Below are positions 16,801 through 25,879 of a stretch of DNA of 64,000 nt, one piece after another. Made by a program: the position numbers and the translations under genes. Source of the DNA: Thermodesulfobacteriota bacterium. Its GTDB lineage: Bacteria > Thermosulfidibacterota > Thermosulfidibacteria > Thermosulfidibacterales > B14-G1. Every line of letters starts with the position of its first letter. Positions within the stretch are counted from its first letter, which is position 1. Location: positions 1 through 64,000 of the forward strand of contig JAJSAC010000068.1 in assembly GCA_024274915.1 (NCBI GenBank), written 5' to 3'. The notes under the pieces were generated by a model. It was not told the DNA's origin. It did no database searches and was given only the letters and a program-made list of their open reading frames with translations.

Positions 16801-18207
16801 ATGGAGATGAGGTGGCCACCCAAATACGACGGGTCTTACCTTCCCTCTCCCGACTCTGAGTATTGGAATAGAAAGCTGGAGACCATGGATCCCCAGGAGA
16901 GGGAGGAGAGGGTGATCCTTCCCAAGCTGAGGGCTCAGCTCAAGTATGCCTATGAGCATTCCCCATTCTACCGGAGGAAGTGGGACAGGGCGGGTATAAG
17001 ACCCGAAGACATTCGGTCCTTGGAAGATTTTGAGCATATTCCCTTCGTGACCAAGGAGGGTATTCGGGAAGATCAGAGGGAGTATCCACCTTTTGGAAGC
17101 AACCTCTGTATTCCTAGGGGAGGGGTGGGCAGGATCCACGGTACTTCCGGGACTACGGGGAAACCCACGGTTTTTGCCGTGGGCAAGGAGGACTTGGATC
17201 GTATAGCTGAGGCCCATGCCAGATGCATGTGGAACTTTGGGGTCAGGCCGGAGGATACGGTCTTTATAGGTTCTTTCTTTAGTCTCTACTGGGGAAGCTG
17301 GGGGGCTCTCTTGGGCACGGAGCGCCTGGGGGCTACAGCCTTTCCCTTTGGGGCGGGAGTGCCGGGCCAGACTGAGAGGGCCCTTGAGTGGCTCAAGGAG
17401 ATTAAACCCACGGTCTTTTATGGGACGCCTTCCTATGCCCTTTACATGGCGGAGAAGGCCAAGGCCCGGGGTTATGATCCCTTGAGGGACTTCAATTTCA
17501 GGATCCTCTTCTTCTCGGGAGAGCCAGGGGCAGGGGTCCCCTCCACTAAGAAGAAGATAGAGGAGACCTTTGGGGGTATCTGTATCGATTCTGGGAGTAC
17601 GGCGGAGATGACCCCATGGATGTCCAATTGTGAGTGTAGGTACAGGACGGGCATGCACCTATATCAGGATATCGTTTATGCGGAACTGGTGGATCCCGGT
17701 ACAAAGAAGAGGGCGCCCTATGGGTCTGAGGGGGTCACCGTTTACACCCATCTGGAGCGCACCTCTCAGCCCATGATCAGGTTCTGGGCCGGGGATATCG
17801 CCATGTGGGTGGACGACCCCTGTCCCTGTGGAAGGACCTATCCCCGCTTGCCCAGGGGGATCTATGGAAGAGCCGATGATATGTTTGTGGTCCGGGGGGA
17901 GAACGTCTATCCCAGTGCAATAGAGGACGTGATAAGGAGCATAGAGGGGTTTGGGGACGAATACCGGATTATTATCACCAGGGAGGAGGCCATGGATGAG
18001 CTCATCATAAAAGCCGAGTACGCGCCTGAAGTGGATCCTGCCCACGTTCCCAAACTGAAGGCACGGCTGGAGACTGAGCTAAAGATCAAGGGACTCAGGG
18101 CGACGGTCCAGATGGTACCCCCCGGCACCTTGGAGAGAACGGAGTTCAAGGCGAGAAGGGTGATTGATAGTCGGGATTTGTACGAGGAGATGCGGAAGAA
18201 GGGATGA
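16801..18207 (+). CDS. PaaK-like (phenylacetate-CoA ligase family) acyl-CoA ligase
   Basis: HSPFYRRKW...GRIHGTSGTTGKPT...DSGSTAEM...RFWAGDIAMW...GRADDMFVVRGENVYPS. Confidence 0.95.
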   Translation: MEMRWPPKYDGSYLPSPDSEYWNRKLETMDPQEREERVILPKLRAQLKYAYEHSPFYRRKWDRAGIRPEDIRSLEDFEHIPFVTKEGIREDQREYPPFGSNLCIPRGGVGRIHGTSGTTGKPTVFAVGKEDLDRIAEAHARCMWNFGVRPEDTVFIGSFFSLYWGSWGALLGTERLGATAFPFGAGVPGQTERALEWLKEIKPTVFYGTPSYALYMAEKAKARGYDPLRDFNFRILFFSGEPGAGVPSTKKKIEETFGGICIDSGSTAEMTPWMSNCECRYRTGMHLYQDIVYAELVDPGTKKRAPYGSEGVTVYTHLERTSQPMIRFWAGDIAMWVDDPCPCGRTYPRLPRGIYGRADDMFVVRGENVYPSAIEDVIRSIEGFGDEYRIIITREEAMDELIIKAEYAPEVDPAHVPKLKARLETELKIKGLRATVQMVPPGTLERTEFKARRVIDSRDLYEEMRKKG

Positions 18208-18376
18208 GGATGTGACAGGCGACGCCGGGGCGGTTCCCTTCCGAACTCTGAAAGGCTGCTGGGGCTGTAATAGAACCCTTTTTGCCCCTTTGTTTGGATG
18301 CCTCGTTGCTAAGCTCCTTTGGAGGAACTAGATTTTACCTTGTGAGCCGCAAAAACTCTTTGAGACGGGGGGGAAG

Positions 18377-18868
18377 ATGGGTAGACCTATCCATGCCGCG
18401 GGAAGGAAAGAGTACGGTGGTGACGATCCTGGCACTCCTTACTACGAGCATCGTAAGTACCCTGAGCCTACGGTATGTGCCAAGTGTGGTTTGGTTTTTA
18501 AGAATGGGAGATGGACCTGGAACGGTTTCTCCTCTGATGGGAAGGTGAATAAGGGGTCCTGCCCAGCCTGCAGGAGAATTGATGACAAGTATCCTGGGGG
18601 AATTGTCAGGCTGGAGGGGCCGTATTTCCTGGAGCGCAAAGAAGAGATAATGAATCTGGTGAAGAATGAGGAGGAAGATACCAAGGCTTTGAGGCCCCTT
18701 CAGCGCATTATGGGTATGGAAGAAGATGACCACGGGGTTACCATTTACGTCACCTATCCCCATCTGGCTCGTCGTATCGGGGAAAAGGTGAACTCAGCCC
18801 ACAAGGGGGAGTTGAATTTTAGCTACAACGAGGGTGAGAAGTTTGTGAGGGTGCACTGGAGAAGGTGA
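18377..18868 (+). CDS. Nmd3-like / BCAM0308-like zinc-ribbon protein
   Basis: CAKCGLVFKNGRW...CPACRRIDDKYPGG; family recognised from memory only. Confidence 0.6.
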   Translation: MGRPIHAAGRKEYGGDDPGTPYYEHRKYPEPTVCAKCGLVFKNGRWTWNGFSSDGKVNKGSCPACRRIDDKYPGGIVRLEGPYFLERKEEIMNLVKNEEEDTKALRPLQRIMGMEEDDHGVTIYVTYPHLARRIGEKVNSAHKGELNFSYNEGEKFVRVHWRR

Positions 18869-18894
18869 GAATTGAGAGGGGTTCCTTTTGGTGT

Positions 18895-18917
18895 GGGGGC
18901 TGGCGGCCCCCCTTTTT
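18895..18917 (+). terminator. Rho-independent terminator
   Basis: GGGGGC TGGCG GCCCCC CTTTTT immediately after CDS 18377-18868. Confidence 0.75.
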
Positions 18918-18991
18918 CATTGGGATTGTGGCGTTGATGGGCTTTTCAAAATAGTTTATCTTCTCCCTAGCATGGGCCATGGGGGGTTGGA

Positions 18992-19933
18992 GTGGAGGCT
19001 TTTATTCTTGATGGGGAAGTGGGATCCTTCGAGGCTGGTTTAGGGCTTGGTAAGGATTATGGCAGTTACTGGTATGGGGAAGGTAGGATTCTGGAAATTC
19101 CCACCATTGGGACTGTCAAGCTGCCTAGGGAATTGGTAAAGCCTGTTTTTTACCCGGTGTTTCCAGGGATCTTTAACCATTGTTCCGAGGAATGCTACCA
19201 ATGCAGTTTCCTGTGGGCCCTTAAGGCCTATCAGGAGAGGGACCTCTTCTCTGCTCTGGTCTTCTTCCAGGGGGGGGAGGACTCTCCTGAGGCTGCGGCC
19301 ATGATGGGTTTCATAATGCTCATTCAGAGCAAGAGGAAGGGGGCCATCCCCTTTTTAGAGATGTCCCTTGTGGAGGAAGGGGGAACCATGGGCTCTTTCC
19401 TGAGGGATTTGGGGTTGGTTCCCTATATCACCTTCACTTTTGCTCCCGGAGTGAGGATGGGGGTGACGGTGAGTCCAAAGGGAATTAGGGCCCTTCTGGC
19501 CCGTCTCTACAGAAGTATGGGCTTTAATGCCCCTGCCAGGGAGATTATGGAGAGGCTTGCCATGGGTGGCACGGACCCCGTTCTCCTTTTGGAGCTGGTG
19601 GAGCTTTACTTTTCTGAGGGACAGTACAACAGGATTGTGGAGTTGCTCCATGATCTGGAGAATGAAACCCCTGTGCATACGGCCTTGCTTTTCTATTTGG
19701 CCATGGCTTTGGAGGCCTTGAACATTCCTCGATTGGCCTTTGTCGCTTATAATAAGGCTTTGAGGCGTAAGAAGGGAAGGGATCCCCATCTCTTGAGAAC
19801 TATCCGGTATCGCAGGGCCCTCCTTTACGAAAAGATGGGCATGCGCCGGCGTTACCGCCAGGAGCTGGAGCGCCTGTGGGAGGAAGATCCCCACTACCTG
19901 GATTTGGGAGAGAGGATGGCGGGGCTTCTCTGA
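18992..19933 (+). CDS. TPR-like hypothetical protein
   Basis: Helical repeats ALLFYLAMALEALNIPRLAFVAYNKALRRKKG; GTG start; stop overlaps the addB-like start. Confidence 0.6.
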   Translation: MEAFILDGEVGSFEAGLGLGKDYGSYWYGEGRILEIPTIGTVKLPRELVKPVFYPVFPGIFNHCSEECYQCSFLWALKAYQERDLFSALVFFQGGEDSPEAAAMMGFIMLIQSKRKGAIPFLEMSLVEEGGTMGSFLRDLGLVPYITFTFAPGVRMGVTVSPKGIRALLARLYRSMGFNAPAREIMERLAMGGTDPVLLLELVELYFSEGQYNRIVELLHDLENETPVHTALLFYLAMALEALNIPRLAFVAYNKALRRKKGRDPHLLRTIRYRRALLYEKMGMRRRYRQELERLWEEDPHYLDLGERMAGLL

Positions 19934-22698
19934 TGGGAGGGGGTCTCAGGGTTCTAGTTGGGCCTGCAGGATCGGGCAAGACGAGAAGGGTTCTGGAAAG
20001 TTTTGTTCGTGAGTTGGAAAAGGGGGGAGAACCCCTTCTCCTTTTGCCCTCCAGTCACAGGGTGGGAGAGGTGAAGGCGCGATTCCTCTCCCAAGGTGTT
20101 CCACCTGGGTTGGCCACTATACATACCCTTGAAAGTCTTTTGAATATGGTGTTTTCGGGTACCCCCTATGCTTATAGGCGACTCAACGCTGTGGAGACCC
20201 AAGCTATTGTGGAAGAAGTGGTGAGGCAAGTGCAGCCTAGGCTGAGATACTTCTCTGAAATGGGCCTCCGATGGGGGTTCGGCCGGGTGGTGGCCCGTTT
20301 TCTGAAGGAAGCCATGGTGCTGGAGGAAGGGGAGGTCTTCCTGAAGGAGGTGAAGCCTCCCGAAAAGGCCAGGGATCTGGCCCTGATACTGAACGCTTAC
20401 AGGGAGGTTTTGAATGATAAGGGCCTGCTGGACGAGACCCTGGCCTTTGTAGAGGCCGCCAGGTTGGTGGGGGAGGGAAGGGCTCCTTCCCTGGCAGGGG
20501 TTACCCATCTTTTGGTGGACGGATTTTACGATTTCACCACTGCCCAGTGGGCCCTGATGGAGACCCTTATAGATTTTCTACCCCGTACCACCTTCGCCCT
20601 CCTATATCACTCTTCTAGGCCTCGCCTTTTCTCCTTGCCCGGTAGGCTTCTGGAGAGGCTGAAGACCCGCGGAGCTGAAGTGGAGGAGCTGGAGGGGACT
20701 GACTGGCCTCTCTCACCTCTGGAGAGGCGCCTGGGTCGAGGAATGGTTTTCATCTCCAAAGTGGATCTTTCCTCGCGGGTCTTTCTCATTAAAGGAGGTG
20801 GTCCTTGGGGGGAGGTGAGGTGGGTGGCTTATAAAGTGGCTTCCCTTGTAAGAGAGGGGGTGCGGCCCTGGGATATTGGCGTGGTGGTCAGGGATCTGTC
20901 CCTTCGGAGAGGGGAACTGGAAGAGGCTCTGGAGGCCTGGGGGGTTCCCTTCCATGTCACTCAACATCCTGCCCTGGCTGAGCATCCCCTGGTGAATCTG
21001 GCGGTGATGCTTCTCAAGGCCCGGCTTGAGGAGTTACCTGCCAACAGATTGGTTTCTATAGCATTATCGTCCCTGGTGCCCTTGGGCGTGGAGACCCGAG
21101 AGGAGATCCTTAAATTGGTAGAGAAGGTCCAATACGTCTTGGGTCTGAAAACCTGGAAGTCCTTGCTTGCCGATTTAGGAGATTTTCCCCGGGCTTCCAG
21201 CTGGATGACGGTCACCCTTTTGCCGGCGTTGGAAGCCATTCCCATCCGGGCCCGGGGTGGAGAGATGGTGGAAGGGATGGAGGAGGCACTGCACATCTTG
21301 GGTATGGGAGAAGACCCCATTCTATCCTTCTTCAAAGAGGCCATGTTGTGGGTGGTGAGGGGCAGGGAGGTGGCGGGGGGAGGCGAGTTTACCTTGGAAG
21401 ACTTCCTCCTGGGTCTGGGAGGTGTGCTGAGGGAGTCCCACTATTCTCCTCTGGTGTCTAGGGAAGGGGTGACGGTCATGGGGTTACTGGATGGTCGCCA
21501 GTCTTCATTCTCCCACCTCTTCTTTGTGGGCCTTCACCAAGGCAGCTTCCCTGCCCAGGTTCAGTCCGATCCCCTTTTGAGGGATGGGGATAGGGAGCGA
21601 ATAAACAGGGCTTACAAGGCAGCTGTGCTGTCCCTTCCAGGGGAGCATAGGGGTGAGGAAGACAGGCTTCTCTTCTATATAGGCGTTACCCGGGCCCGGG
21701 ATAACCTCTATCTTTCATACAATGCCAGGGATGAGGATGGTAAACCTCTATCTCCTTCTCCTTATTTGATCCAACTCTTGGAGGGGGTGGATCATACTGT
21801 GGTGGAGGGGGTTCCACCTTTACCCTTCACTGTAGGTGGTAGGGAACCCATGATGGAAGAGCGCATAGAGCCGCCTTTCCCTCTGCCCCAGGTGTGGACC
21901 CCTACCCAGATAGAGACCTATGCCCACTGCCCGTATGCCTTTTTCCTCCGCTATGTTTTGGGGATAGAGCCTTTCCAGGTACCTGTGGAAGAGGCCCTGA
22001 GTACTTCCATCGGAGAACTCTATCATCGGGTATTGGAGGATTACGAAAGGGCCAGGTTGGAGGGCCATGGAGGATTGAGAGAAAACCTGGCTCTTTTGGA
22101 GGAGGTGGCTGGGGAGGTCTTTGAGAGGTTCCTCAAAGAGGGCAAGGTGGGTCATCAGGGACTTTTTAGGGCCGAAGCAGAGCGTCATCTGGATGTGCTC
22201 AGGACCTTTGTACGGTGGGAGACGGAGGAAGGCCATTCCCCTCCGTCTGGCGTGGAGGAGCCTGTGCAGGGCGATTATGGTGGTATTCCCCTGGAGGGCA
22301 GAGTGGATAGGGTTCAAGAAGATGGTGAGGGATGGGCCCTTTGGGATTACAAGACGGGCAGTAGGTACGCCTTTGAGAAGAAGTGGAAGAAGAAGCTTCT
22401 CTTCCAACCTTACATTTATGCCCATCTAATGGAGTCCCGAGGCAGGGTCTGCCGGCGGTTCCGCTATCTTTTTCTTCTCCAGATGGATAGGGGGAAAAAG
22501 GGGTTTCTTGATTTGGAGGTCTCGGCTCCGGAGCGCCGGGAGATGTTGGATCTTATGGTGGATCTGGTAAATATGGCCAGAGAGGGCCTTTTCCCTTTCC
22601 GTTCCCAGGATGTGGGTCTGGAGGAGACAGACGATAAGTGTCGCTACTGCCCCTATAAAAGGCTGTGCCGCAGGGAGGATAAGCCCCTTGGGTGGTGA
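19933..22698 (+). CDS. addB: AddB-like helicase-nuclease subunit
   Basis: VGPAGSGKTRRVLE; WTPTQIETYAHCPYAFFLRYVLGIEP; WALWDYKTG PD-(D/E)XK motif; CRYCPYKRLC Fe-S cysteines; precedes UvrD-type AddA gene. Confidence 0.85.
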   Translation: MGGGLRVLVGPAGSGKTRRVLESFVRELEKGGEPLLLLPSSHRVGEVKARFLSQGVPPGLATIHTLESLLNMVFSGTPYAYRRLNAVETQAIVEEVVRQVQPRLRYFSEMGLRWGFGRVVARFLKEAMVLEEGEVFLKEVKPPEKARDLALILNAYREVLNDKGLLDETLAFVEAARLVGEGRAPSLAGVTHLLVDGFYDFTTAQWALMETLIDFLPRTTFALLYHSSRPRLFSLPGRLLERLKTRGAEVEELEGTDWPLSPLERRLGRGMVFISKVDLSSRVFLIKGGGPWGEVRWVAYKVASLVREGVRPWDIGVVVRDLSLRRGELEEALEAWGVPFHVTQHPALAEHPLVNLAVMLLKARLEELPANRLVSIALSSLVPLGVETREEILKLVEKVQYVLGLKTWKSLLADLGDFPRASSWMTVTLLPALEAIPIRARGGEMVEGMEEALHILGMGEDPILSFFKEAMLWVVRGREVAGGGEFTLEDFLLGLGGVLRESHYSPLVSREGVTVMGLLDGRQSSFSHLFFVGLHQGSFPAQVQSDPLLRDGDRERINRAYKAAVLSLPGEHRGEEDRLLFYIGVTRARDNLYLSYNARDEDGKPLSPSPYLIQLLEGVDHTVVEGVPPLPFTVGGREPMMEERIEPPFPLPQVWTPTQIETYAHCPYAFFLRYVLGIEPFQVPVEEALSTSIGELYHRVLEDYERARLEGHGGLRENLALLEEVAGEVFERFLKEGKVGHQGLFRAEAERHLDVLRTFVRWETEEGHSPPSGVEEPVQGDYGGIPLEGRVDRVQEDGEGWALWDYKTGSRYAFEKKWKKKLLFQPYIYAHLMESRGRVCRRFRYLFLLQMDRGKKGFLDLEVSAPERREMLDLMVDLVNMAREGLFPFRSQDVGLEETDDKCRYCPYKRLCRREDKPLGW

Positions 22699-25600
22699 GA
22701 GGGAAGGGTTTCTGGCCTACTTGGAAGAGGAGGGTTTCACTGGGGAGCAGAGGGAAGCCATTCTGGCCCCTGGCAATGTGATAGTGGAGGCTGGGGCAGG
22801 GACAGGCAAGACCAAAACCCTGGTGGCCCGTTATCTGTACCACGTGCTAGTAGACGGATTTGCTCCCTCCCAGGTGGTTGCCCTCACCTTCACTGAAAAG
22901 GCCGCTCAGGAGATGAAGGACAGGATAGCCCAGGAACTGGGGAAGTTTATAGGCACCTATCTGGAGGACAGGGCAGCAAGGGCTTTGGAGACCGTGGTTC
23001 ACGCTCCTATAAAGACCTTCCACGGCTTTGCTGCCTATCTTCTCAGGGAATACCCCGTAGAGACGGGAGTGGATCCTGCCTTTTCCGTTTTGGATGATAT
23101 GGGGGAGGGGCTCCTCCTTGATGAGGCCATCAATGGCTACCTATCGGGCCATCTGGATTCCCCCGCCCTCACCCTTCTCCTCTCACGTTGGAACGTCTTT
23201 CAGCTCAAAAGGGCCTTGAGGCTTTTTTTTACATCTGTAATCCCGGAATCGGAGTGGGAAGAAGTGGAAGGGGCTGCCCTGAAGGCCTTTCCTTGTCTGG
23301 ATCAGGTCTCCCTCCCCAGGGAGCTGGAGATGGTGAAGGATCATCTGGCTGCGAGGAGGGAGGTGGAGAGGCTCATGGCCCAGGGCAGATGTCCGGGGCT
23401 ATTTCCCAGGGTGCTCAATTCCCTGGACATGTTGGAGCATCTCCTTTCTCGCATTTCCCATGGGGAAGATCCAGTCCCTGGGCTCACAAGGATAGCTAGA
23501 GAACTGGAGGCTTTCCCCTCGTGGGGCAGATGCCGTCATCTCCAGGAGTTGGAGGCCTTGAAGCATCTGGCCCCCCTCATATGGGAGTGGCTGGAGGCTC
23601 GGGAGGGGAAGGGGTTCTACAGGGCCTTCATTGAGGTGGCCAGGGGTGTGGATGAGACATTGGTGAGGATGAAGCTCAGAGAAGGTGTCCTCTCCTTCTC
23701 CGATTTACAGAAGGGGCTTATCAGGGGGCTGCGTAGGAATAGGGGATTGGTGGAGGAGCTTAAGGATCGCTTCCGTCGCTTTTTGGTGGATGAATACCAG
23801 GACACCAACGAATTTCAGAGGGAGGTGGTGTGTCGCCTCTGTGAGGAGGTGGGGGAGTACGCCCCCCAGTATCAGGGGGCCAGGTTGGAAGAGGGGAAGC
23901 TTTTCATTGTGGGGGACCCCAAGCAGTCCATATATGCTTTTAGAGGAGGAGACGTGGCCGTCTATGCCAGGACCAGGGTGCAGATGGGAGAGGGAGCGGC
24001 CAAGCTCCTTTCGCTAAGCTTTCGCAGCGGGTCTTCTTTAGTGGATGCTGTCAATGCCCTATTCTCCACTGTTTTTTTCCCTTCTGTGCCCCTCCCCGAG
24101 GAGTACGTGGTGCCTTTCACACCCCTTACCTCTCCCCGGGATGGGGGAGAGGTATGGATTTGGAGTCTGGATGAGGGGGACGACTATCTTCAGGCTGTGG
24201 CCCGCTTGGTGCTGGGAGTAAAAAAGGAGGGAAGGCGGTGGGGAGATATAGCCCTGCTGGTGAGGCGCAATGTTACGGCTGTGGAGCTTTACCAATACCT
24301 GTCTGGCCTCAATATACCCCTGGTCTCTTCCACCACGGGATCTTTGGAGGAGAGGCGGGAGGTCCAGGATCTCCTGTTGTATCTCAAGGCCCTGGATAAC
24401 CCTGCTGATAACTACTCAATAGCGGGGATACTTCTGGCTCCCTTTGTTGGGGTGAGCCATGGAGCCTTGCTCAGACTCTCTTCCAGAGGTGTGGGTCTTT
24501 ACAGGGCTTGGCAGGGGGCGGTGGAAAGGTCAGCTGGGACCTGGGGCATTGAACAGGGGGACTTGGAGGCCCTAGCCCGGGGACTGGAGGTCTTCCAGGA
24601 TCTCATGAAGAAAAAGGACAGGCTCACCATCAGTGGTCTCATCCAAGAGGTGGTGAGGTCAACGGGGTATGGAGCCTGGCTGGCTCGTCAGCCTTGGGGG
24701 GACCAGGCCTTGGCCAATCTCGATCGTTTGGCCAGGGTGGCTAGGCGCTTTCAGAAGGGGCGGCTTTTCACCCTTTCGGAGTTTCTAATATATCTCGATC
24801 ATTGGGGCCTTTCGTCCCGGGAGATTCAGGAAGGAGTGGAGGGCGAAGACGCTGTTGCCATCCTTACCGTTCACGCAGCCAAGGGATTGGAGTTCCCCGT
24901 GGTGATTCTGGCCGAGACATGGAGTAGGTTTAGAAGGAATAACGATCCCGTTCTTTATGACCCTCAGGGAGGCTTTGCCATCAGGATTCCAGGGGTGGAT
25001 ACAGCACCCCATTACGGAAGGGTGAGGGCCATGAAAGACGCCAAAGGCTGGGAGGAAGAGAAGAGACTCCTTTACGTGGCCTTTACCAGGGCTATGGACG
25101 AGCTTCATCTGGTCCTTCGAACTGGTGGTCACCGGGGACAGACTTGGCATTCCCTTTTGAAGGAGGCGGGGGTGGAGAGGCTGGCCCGAAAGGGGGAGTG
25201 GGACAGGCTGCCGCCCCAGGAGAGACTGGGCTCTAAGGAGAGGATGGGAAAAGAGTTGTGTTTACCTCCCCTGGAGAAGAAAGGCCGTGGTGAACTGGCC
25301 ATTGGGGTCAGATACCTGCTGGGCCATAGTGAGGTGGAGGAAGGGGGAGTAGGCACCCTGTTGCACCGGGCCCTGAAAGAGATCTCCCATCCCCGGGAGG
25401 CCGGTGAATGGTTCCGACTTAACACCCCTTCTTTCTCTTCTCGAGATATGGTCCTTTCGAGGCGGACCTTTGTGAGGATGATAAGGGACTACTTTTCCAG
25501 TTCTCTGTACCTGGAGGTGGTGGCCAAGGCCCGCCGCCTCTATCGTGAGTTGCCCCTCGAGGCTCTTTACAGGTCTGTGAAAGTGAAAGGAAGGCCGGAC

Positions 25601-25879
25601 CTTCTGGCCGTTATGGAGGACGATTCTTTGGTATTGGTGGAATATAAGCTCCGTCGTTCCATTGTGGCCATTGGGGAATATGTTGATCAATTGGCCCTTT
25701 ACGCCTGGCTGGTGAAGCAGCATACAGGCCACTGGCCCCACGAAGTCTATCTCTATTACTTGGCCTCCGGGGAGGGGGAGAAGGTAGATGTTGGGGCCTT
25801 GAGGGGGAGGGCCCTTGCCCTTTTGGAGGAGGGGTATATAAAGCTCATTGAGGATACCACTACCCAGGGGGAGGTGTAA
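22610..25879 (+). CDS. addA: AddA-like UvrD/Rep helicase-nuclease subunit (start uncertain; in-frame TTG at 22688 is plausible)
   Basis: VEAGAGTGKTKTLVARYLY Walker A; VDEYQDTNEFQ; VGDPKQSIYAFRGGD; LTVHAAKGLEFPVV; GRPDLLAVMEDDSLVLVEYK nuclease motif. Confidence 0.9.
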   Translation: MWVWRRQTISVATAPIKGCAAGRISPLGGEREGFLAYLEEEGFTGEQREAILAPGNVIVEAGAGTGKTKTLVARYLYHVLVDGFAPSQVVALTFTEKAAQEMKDRIAQELGKFIGTYLEDRAARALETVVHAPIKTFHGFAAYLLREYPVETGVDPAFSVLDDMGEGLLLDEAINGYLSGHLDSPALTLLLSRWNVFQLKRALRLFFTSVIPESEWEEVEGAALKAFPCLDQVSLPRELEMVKDHLAARREVERLMAQGRCPGLFPRVLNSLDMLEHLLSRISHGEDPVPGLTRIARELEAFPSWGRCRHLQELEALKHLAPLIWEWLEAREGKGFYRAFIEVARGVDETLVRMKLREGVLSFSDLQKGLIRGLRRNRGLVEELKDRFRRFLVDEYQDTNEFQREVVCRLCEEVGEYAPQYQGARLEEGKLFIVGDPKQSIYAFRGGDVAVYARTRVQMGEGAAKLLSLSFRSGSSLVDAVNALFSTVFFPSVPLPEEYVVPFTPLTSPRDGGEVWIWSLDEGDDYLQAVARLVLGVKKEGRRWGDIALLVRRNVTAVELYQYLSGLNIPLVSSTTGSLEERREVQDLLLYLKALDNPADNYSIAGILLAPFVGVSHGALLRLSSRGVGLYRAWQGAVERSAGTWGIEQGDLEALARGLEVFQDLMKKKDRLTISGLIQEVVRSTGYGAWLARQPWGDQALANLDRLARVARRFQKGRLFTLSEFLIYLDHWGLSSREIQEGVEGEDAVAILTVHAAKGLEFPVVILAETWSRFRRNNDPVLYDPQGGFAIRIPGVDTAPHYGRVRAMKDAKGWEEEKRLLYVAFTRAMDELHLVLRTGGHRGQTWHSLLKEAGVERLARKGEWDRLPPQERLGSKERMGKELCLPPLEKKGRGELAIGVRYLLGHSEVEEGGVGTLLHRALKEISHPREAGEWFRLNTPSFSSRDMVLSRRTFVRMIRDYFSSSLYLEVVAKARRLYRELPLEALYRSVKVKGRPDLLAVMEDDSLVLVEYKLRRSIVAIGEYVDQLALYAWLVKQHTGHWPHEVYLYYLASGEGEKVDVGALRGRALALLEEGYIKLIEDTTTQGEV

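Noticed and set aside
18208-18376. Possible riboswitch or small RNA in the spacer before the zinc-ribbon gene
   Set aside because: GC-rich hairpin potential seen, but no recognisable riboswitch consensus by eye.
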